The notes under the pieces are model-generated. The model was not told the origin of the DNA. It made no database searches and worked only from the letters and a program-made list of their open reading frames with translations. A DNA stretch of 9,306 nt from Clostridiales bacterium (GTDB taxonomy: Bacteria > Bacillota > Clostridia > Oscillospirales > CAG-272), in assembly GCA_016280525.1 (NCBI GenBank), contig JAEEGW010000016.1:1-9306 (forward strand), written 5' to 3'. The stretch's first letter is position 1, and every line of letters begins with the position of its first letter. A program made the translations under genes and the position numbers. Below, piece by piece: positions 5,216-9,306 of the stretch.

Positions 5216-5244
5216 TTGACATTTTATGCAAATTGTTGTATAAT
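5216..5244 (+). promoter_or_regulatory. Consensus sigma-A promoter of the arg operon
   Basis: TTGACA (5216-5221) and TATAAT (5239-5244) are separated by 17 bases, both perfect. The start point would be near 5251, leaving a leader of about 24 bases before the argC ATG. That is too short for a riboswitch or leader peptide, so control is probably at initiation. Confidence 0.92.
5217..5230 (-). promoter_or_regulatory. Partial ArgR-box-like site overlapping the argC -35
   Basis: Read on the minus strand, TGCAT-AAAA-TGTCA matches the left half and core of an ARG box but is poor in the right half, which is shared with the -35 TTGACA. Occupancy would block sigma factor directly. Confidence 0.35.
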
Positions 5245-5247
5245 GAG

Positions 5248-5261
5248 TGCATAATTATTCA
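5248..5261. promoter_or_regulatory. Probable ArgR (AhrC) operator over the argC start point
   Basis: TGCAT-AATT-ATTCA matches the ARG box layout TGNAT-WWWW-ATNCA at every specified position. It sits four bases after the -10 box, over the predicted start point, and runs up to the ribosome binding site AAAAGAGG (5261-5268). Binding of arginine-loaded ArgR here would repress the whole operon. The site identity follows from the known consensus; ArgR itself is not encoded in the window. Confidence 0.72.
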
Positions 5262-5274
5262 AAAGAGGATGAAT

Positions 5275-6180
5275 ATGGCAAAAGTTTTTATTGACGGAGC
5301 CGCCGGGACGACGGGCTTGAAAATTTACGACCGTCTGAACGCCCGCTCCGATATTGAACTTATAACTCTTGCTGAAGACCAAAGAAAAGACGAGAGCGCA
5401 AGAGCGGACGCGATGCGAAGATCGGATATCACGTTTCTCTGTCTGCCGGACGACGCGGCGATAAAAGCTGTTGAACTTGCGGACGACAAGACCGTGATAA
5501 TCGACACGTCGACCGCCCACAGAATCTCCGACGGCTGGGTGTACGGAATGCCGGAGCTTGCAAATCAGACAGATAAAATAAAAACGTCAAAGCGCATCGC
5601 AAATCCCGGCTGTCACGCAAGCGGATTTATAGCTTTAGTCGCTCCGCTCGTTTCGGAGGGTCTGATAGATAAATCGGAAAAGCTTTCCTGCTTTTCGCTT
5701 ACCGGATATTCCGGCGGCGGCAAGAAAATGATAGCCGAATACGAAAGCGAAGACAGAGACGATTTGTATGAAGCGCCAAGACAGTACGGACTCACCCAGA
5801 GCCACAAGCATCTGCCGGAGATGAAAAAAGTATGCGGACTTGATTTCGCTCCCGCGTTCTGCCCGGTGGTCGCGCCGTTTTATTCCGGTATGCAGGTCAC
5901 CGTTCCGCTGTTTGATACAGATATAGAAAAAATCAAAGAAATATACGCGCAGACGTACACAAACGGCGTTATAAAATATTGCGACGCATCTGAAAACGGC
6001 TTCATATCAGCCGCTTCGCTTTCCGGCAAGGACGGTATGTACGTTTACGTTTACGGAAACAGCGAAAGAGCGATTCTCTGCGCCGTCTACGACAACTTAG
6101 GCAAAGGCGCGTCGGGCGCGGCGATACAGAATATGAATATAATACTTGATGAAGAACAAACAAAAGGATTGATATTATGA
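5275..6180 (+). CDS. argC: N-acetyl-gamma-glutamyl-phosphate reductase, type 2
   Basis: ArgC reduces N-acetylglutamyl 5-phosphate to N-acetylglutamate 5-semialdehyde with NADPH, the third step of arginine synthesis. The 301-residue product has the nucleotide-binding loop GAAGTTG (residues 8-14), the catalytic cysteine C113 in NPGCHASG and a histidine in SHKHLPEM (H177 or H179). The short length, and LCLPDDAAIKAV and STAHRISDGWVYGMPEL, mark the type 2 form (TIGR01851-like) rather than the longer type 1. Two in-frame ATGs lie at 5269 and 5275; I chose 5275, as AAAAGAGG at 5261-5268 then has a six-base spacer, whereas 5269 directly abuts it. It is the first gene of the arg operon, under the promoter and ArgR-box-like site just upstream, and overlaps argJ by four bases. 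Confidence 0.95.
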   Translation: MAKVFIDGAAGTTGLKIYDRLNARSDIELITLAEDQRKDESARADAMRRSDITFLCLPDDAAIKAVELADDKTVIIDTSTAHRISDGWVYGMPELANQTDKIKTSKRIANPGCHASGFIALVAPLVSEGLIDKSEKLSCFSLTGYSGGGKKMIAEYESEDRDDLYEAPRQYGLTQSHKHLPEMKKVCGLDFAPAFCPVVAPFYSGMQVTVPLFDTDIEKIKEIYAQTYTNGVIKYCDASENGFISAASLSGKDGMYVYVYGNSERAILCAVYDNLGKGASGAAIQNMNIILDEEQTKGLIL

Positions 6181-7391
6181 AAATGATAAACGGCGGCATC
6201 TGCGCCGCAAAAGGCTTTACCGCAAGCGGTGTTCACTGCGGGATAAGGCATAACAAAATAAAAAAAGACCTCTCGCTCATATACAGCGAAGTGCCGGCAG
6301 CGGCGGCGGCGGTATATACGACTAATCTCGTTAAAGGCGCGCCGCTCACGGTGACGAAAGATCATCTTGCAGACGGTTACGCACAGGCGGTGATATGCAA
6401 CAGCGGAAACGCAAACACCTGCAATTCAAACGGCATTGAGATAGCGGAACAAACCTGCTCGCTCATAGCTGCGGAGCTCGGTATAAAAGCCGACGATATA
6501 GTCGTAGCGTCGACCGGCGTCATAGGTCAGAAAATGAGCATAGAGCCTTTTGAAAAAGGCGTTAAACCGCTTGTAAATGCGCTGTCAAAGAACGGCTGTG
6601 ACGACGCCGCCGAGGGCATTATGACAACGGACACGGTGAAAAAGGAAGTCGCAGTTGAGTTTGAAATAGACGGAAAGATCTGCACGATTGGCGGTATTGC
6701 GAAGGGCAGCGGGATGATACATCCTAACATGGCGACGATGCTTGTTTTCATAACTTCGGACGTGAACATATCCCCGGAAATGCTTCAGTCTGCTTTATCT
6801 TCCGATATTCAGAATACCTTCAATATGCTGAGCATTGACGGCGACACGTCGACGAACGACATGGTGACGGTACTTGCAAACGGTCTGGCAAACAACAAAA
6901 AGATAACGGAAAAAGGCGATGATTTCAAAATATTCATGACCGCGCTGAACACCGTGACCGTGACGCTCTGCCGCATGATCGCCGGCGACGGCGAAGGCGC
7001 GACGAAGCTGCTTGAATGTTCAGTCTCCGGCGCGAAGACGCTGTGTGACGCGAAAACCGTTGCAAAATCCGTAGTCTGCTCTTCACTTCTGAAAGCCGCG
7101 ATGTTCGGCGCGGACGCAAACTGGGGGCGCGTACTTTGCGCCATAGGCTACTCGGGCGCGGACGTTGACGTGAACAAAATTGACGTTTATTTTGAAAGCA
7201 AAGCCGGAAAAATAAAAGTCTGCGAGAAAGGCGCGGGCGTTGATTTTTCCGAAGACGAGGCGAAAAAGATACTTACGGAAAACGAAATTGATATAATAGT
7301 TGATCTGAACGACGGAGATTTTTCGTCAAAGGCGTGGGGCTGTGATCTTACGTACGATTACGTTAAGATAAACGGCGATTACCGTACGTAA
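6177..7391 (+). CDS. argJ: Glutamate N-acetyltransferase / ornithine acetyltransferase
   Basis: ArgJ moves the acetyl group from N-acetylornithine to glutamate, releasing ornithine and regenerating N-acetylglutamate; bifunctional forms also use acetyl-CoA. The 404-residue precursor cleaves itself into two chains. The cleavage site is visible in GMIHPNMATMLVF, between A186 and T187, with T187 becoming the N-terminal nucleophile. The oxyanion-hole region STGVIG (112-117) and the C-terminal YDYVKINGDYRT are typical. The ATG overlaps the argC stop (ATGA), with AAAAGGA at 6162-6168, eight bases upstream; a second ATG at 6183 is in frame but less well placed. Whether it is mono- or bifunctional cannot be told from sequence by eye; no argA-like gene is in view. 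Its presence means the cyclic, acetyl-recycling arginine route. Confidence 0.96.
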   Translation: MKMINGGICAAKGFTASGVHCGIRHNKIKKDLSLIYSEVPAAAAAVYTTNLVKGAPLTVTKDHLADGYAQAVICNSGNANTCNSNGIEIAEQTCSLIAAELGIKADDIVVASTGVIGQKMSIEPFEKGVKPLVNALSKNGCDDAAEGIMTTDTVKKEVAVEFEIDGKICTIGGIAKGSGMIHPNMATMLVFITSDVNISPEMLQSALSSDIQNTFNMLSIDGDTSTNDMVTVLANGLANNKKITEKGDDFKIFMTALNTVTVTLCRMIAGDGEGATKLLECSVSGAKTLCDAKTVAKSVVCSSLLKAAMFGADANWGRVLCAIGYSGADVDVNKIDVYFESKAGKIKVCEKGAGVDFSEDEAKKILTENEIDIIVDLNDGDFSSKAWGCDLTYDYVKINGDYRT

Positions 7392-7402
7392 AGGAGTTTT
7401 AT

Positions 7403-8269
7403 ATGTCGCACATTTCAAACGCGGAAAGGGCCGAGGTGCTGACGCAGGCTCTTCCGTATATCAAAAACTACAACGGAAAAACGGTCGTGATCAAATACGG
7501 CGGCGCGGCGATGGTCAGCCCGGTACTGAAAGAGCAGGTAATGGAGGATATAGTTCTTCTCTGGCTCATAGGCGTCAAGGTAGTGCTCGTACACGGCGGT
7601 GGTCCGGAGATAACCGATCTTATGGTAAAGCTCGACAAAAAGCCGGAGTTTTATAACGGCTTAAGAGTTACGGACGCGGAGACGGCGGACATAGTTCAGA
7701 TGGTGCTTGCCGGAAAGGTGAACAAAACGCTTGTCAAGCTGCTTGAAATAAAAGGCGGGAACGCCGTCGGATTGTCCGGCGTTGACGGAAAGCTGATACA
7801 GGCTGAGACGATGGACGAAAAGCTCGGGTACGTGGGAAAGATAAAGAAAATAAATATAAAACCCGTATCCGATCTGCTTGACGCGGGATATATTCCGGTC
7901 ATTTCAACTATCGGCTGCGGAGACAACGGTGACACGTACAACATAAACGGCGACACGGCGGCGGCGTACATAGCCGGAGCGCTTCAGGCGGAAAGACTTA
8001 TAATGATGACGGACACGGCGGGAATACTTTTGGATAAAGACGATCCGGCGACGCTCATACCGGCTATAACGCCGGACGAAGCGGAAGAATTAAAAAAGTC
8101 CGGCGTAATATCCGGAGGTATGATACCGAAGGTGGACTGCTGTACGGAAGCTCTATCAAAGGGCGTTGAAAACGTGGTAATAATGGACGGGCGCATACCG
8201 CACTCCATACTTATGGAGCTATTGACGGACGAAGGCGCCGGCACAATGGTAACGGGTACGAAAAAATGA
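7403..8269 (+). CDS. argB: N-acetylglutamate kinase, probably arginine-inhibited
   Basis: ArgB phosphorylates N-acetylglutamate on its gamma carboxyl with ATP, the second and usually controlled step of the pathway. The 288-residue product is an amino-acid kinase with K31 in KYGGAAM, the HGGGPEI loop (64-70), R88 in NGLRVTD, YNINGDTAA with N182 and D184, and K243 in GGMIPKVD. Two features point to the hexameric arginine-sensitive class: an N-terminal helix before the kinase core (about residues 6-21, ERAEVLTQALPYIKNY) and the C-terminal stretch PHSILMELLTDEGAGTMV (266-283). Arginine would therefore inhibit the enzyme as well as, through ArgR, repress the operon. AAGGAG at 7391-7396 begins on the last base of the argJ stop, six bases before the ATG. 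It overlaps argD by four bases. Confidence 0.97.
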   Translation: MSHISNAERAEVLTQALPYIKNYNGKTVVIKYGGAAMVSPVLKEQVMEDIVLLWLIGVKVVLVHGGGPEITDLMVKLDKKPEFYNGLRVTDAETADIVQMVLAGKVNKTLVKLLEIKGGNAVGLSGVDGKLIQAETMDEKLGYVGKIKKINIKPVSDLLDAGYIPVISTIGCGDNGDTYNINGDTAAAYIAGALQAERLIMMTDTAGILLDKDDPATLIPAITPDEAEELKKSGVISGGMIPKVDCCTEALSKGVENVVIMDGRIPHSILMELLTDEGAGTMVTGTKK

Positions 8270-9306
8270 GTATTACAGAACTTGATAAACAGTATATAGC
8301 GCACACTTACAACCGCTTTCCAGTGGAATTCACGCACGGAAAAGGCTCGATCCTCTACGGCACGGACGGGAAAGAATACATAGATTTAGGCTCGGGCATA
8401 GGCGTCACGTCGCTCGGCATAGCCAACGACGGCTGGATAGCCGCAGTTACCGAGCAGATCATAAAGCTGCAGCACACGTCAAACCTTTATTATACGGAGC
8501 CTGACGCGCTGCTTGCAAAAACGCTTTGCGAGCGCACCGGATACAAAAAAGTGTTTTTCTCCAATTCCGGCGCGGAGGCAAACGAATGCGCGATAAAAGC
8601 CGCGCGTAAATACGCCGCAAAGACAAAAAGCAGCGACCATTACACGATAGTGACGCTTGACAACAGCTTCCACGGCAGGACGCTTACGACGCTTGCCGCG
8701 ACGGGCCAGCCGAAATTCCACGAGAATTTCCAGCCGCTGACGCCGGGCTTCGTTCACGCTACGGTGGAAAGCATATACGAGCTTGAAGCGATAACGGCAA
8801 AATATCAAGTAGCCGCGTTTATGATAGAGTGCATACAGGGCGAGGGCGGCGTCGTGCCGCTCGATCCGGAATACGTACACGAGCTGTTTGATTTTGCGAA
8901 ATATCACGATATTTTGACGATAGTGGACGAGGTGCAGACCGGAAACGGACGCACCGGAAAGCTGTATTCATATATGAATTACGGTCTGCAGCCGGATATA
9001 ATCACAACGGCAAAGGGTCTTGCAGGCGGTCTGCCGATAGGCGCGACGCTGTTGAACGACAAGCTGCAGGACGTATTCGAATACGGAGATCACGGCTCGA
9101 CCTTCGGCGGAAATCCCGTATCGTGCGCCGCGGCAAACTACGTTATGTCGCAGATAAACGAAAAACTGCTTGACGAGGTAGCAAAAAAAGGTGAGCTGAT
9201 CAAAAAAGAGCTCACCGGCGCGCCGGGCATTACAGAGGTCACGGGGCTCGGACTTATGGTCGGTATAACGACAAAGCGTCCGCTTAACGACGTTGTAAAC
9301 GAGTGC
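8266..9306 (+). CDS. argD: Acetylornithine aminotransferase, C-terminus outside window
   Basis: ArgD is a PLP enzyme that transaminates N-acetylglutamate semialdehyde with glutamate to N-acetylornithine. 347 codons are visible, running off the right edge; the family is about 390-400 residues, so around 50 are missing. Visible class III aminotransferase marks are the cofactor phosphate loop SNSGAEANE (99-107), FHGRT (135-139), ECIQGEGG (188-195), D221 in DEVQTGNGRTG and the PLP-binding lysine K250 in TTAKGLAGGLP. The tail includes HGSTFGGNPVSCAAA. The start is fixed by the ATGA overlap with argB; no strong ribosome binding site precedes it, so coupling is likely. Related ornithine or GABA aminotransferases share these motifs, but the operon settles the assignment. 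Confidence 0.95.
   Translation, partial: MSITELDKQYIAHTYNRFPVEFTHGKGSILYGTDGKEYIDLGSGIGVTSLGIANDGWIAAVTEQIIKLQHTSNLYYTEPDALLAKTLCERTGYKKVFFSNSGAEANECAIKAARKYAAKTKSSDHYTIVTLDNSFHGRTLTTLAATGQPKFHENFQPLTPGFVHATVESIYELEAITAKYQVAAFMIECIQGEGGVVPLDPEYVHELFDFAKYHDILTIVDEVQTGNGRTGKLYSYMNYGLQPDIITTAKGLAGGLPIGATLLNDKLQDVFEYGDHGSTFGGNPVSCAAANYVMSQINEKLLDEVAKKGELIKKELTGAPGITEVTGLGLMVGITTKRPLNDVVNEC

Noticed and set aside
5269..5274. argC start at 5269
   Set aside because: It directly abuts the AGAGG ribosome binding site; the in-frame ATG at 5275 has proper spacing.

Overview
The window looks like a chromosomal segment of a Gram-positive anaerobe of the class Clostridia, probably an uncultured gut lineage near Oscillospiraceae or Christensenellales. 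The evidence is a RemA (DUF370) gene in the Firmicutes order yicC-remA-gmk-rpoZ-priA, an arginine cluster argC-argJ-argB-argD, AGGAG-type ribosome binding sites and consensus sigma-A promoters. The lineage call is inference from gene order and protein style only.

Left half, minus strand (read from 4992 down to 1): yicC (RNase-like), then a foreign-looking insert, then remA, gmk, rpoZ and priA. The last four are coupled by 1-4 base overlaps. priA runs off the left edge without its C-terminus. coaBC, which lies between rpoZ and priA in Bacillus subtilis, is absent.

The insert (3229-4103) is the most unusual part. It holds an AT-rich gene for a 129-residue four-helix-bundle protein of the 23S rRNA intervening-sequence family (TIGR02436-like). 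The gene is flanked by three modular arrays of short hairpins joined by the 7-mers TATTCAC (left arm) and GTGAATT (right arm). Each array is itself a large interrupted inverted repeat around an 11-base AT-rich centre. Hairpin stems covary between copies. The arrays fill the gaps between genes exactly: they start 1-4 bases after a stop codon, and two of them end exactly 16 bases before the next ATG, sparing the ribosome binding site. A third array is cut short and fused to another across a 15-base scar. This reads as a cassette-like or REP-like mobile element, possibly undescribed.

Centre (4993-5274): an AT-rich divergent regulatory region with two perfect TTGACA-N17-TATAAT promoters, one for yicC leftward and one for argC rightward. 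The argC promoter has an ArgR-box-like operator over its start point and further candidates upstream.

Right half, plus strand: argC (type 2 N-acetylglutamyl-phosphate reductase), argJ (ornithine acetyltransferase), argB (N-acetylglutamate kinase with features of the arginine-inhibited class) and argD (N-acetylornithine aminotransferase, cut off by the right edge). They form a tightly packed operon. Together they turn N-acetylglutamate into N-acetylornithine (argB, argC, argD) and then recycle the acetyl group to release ornithine (argJ).
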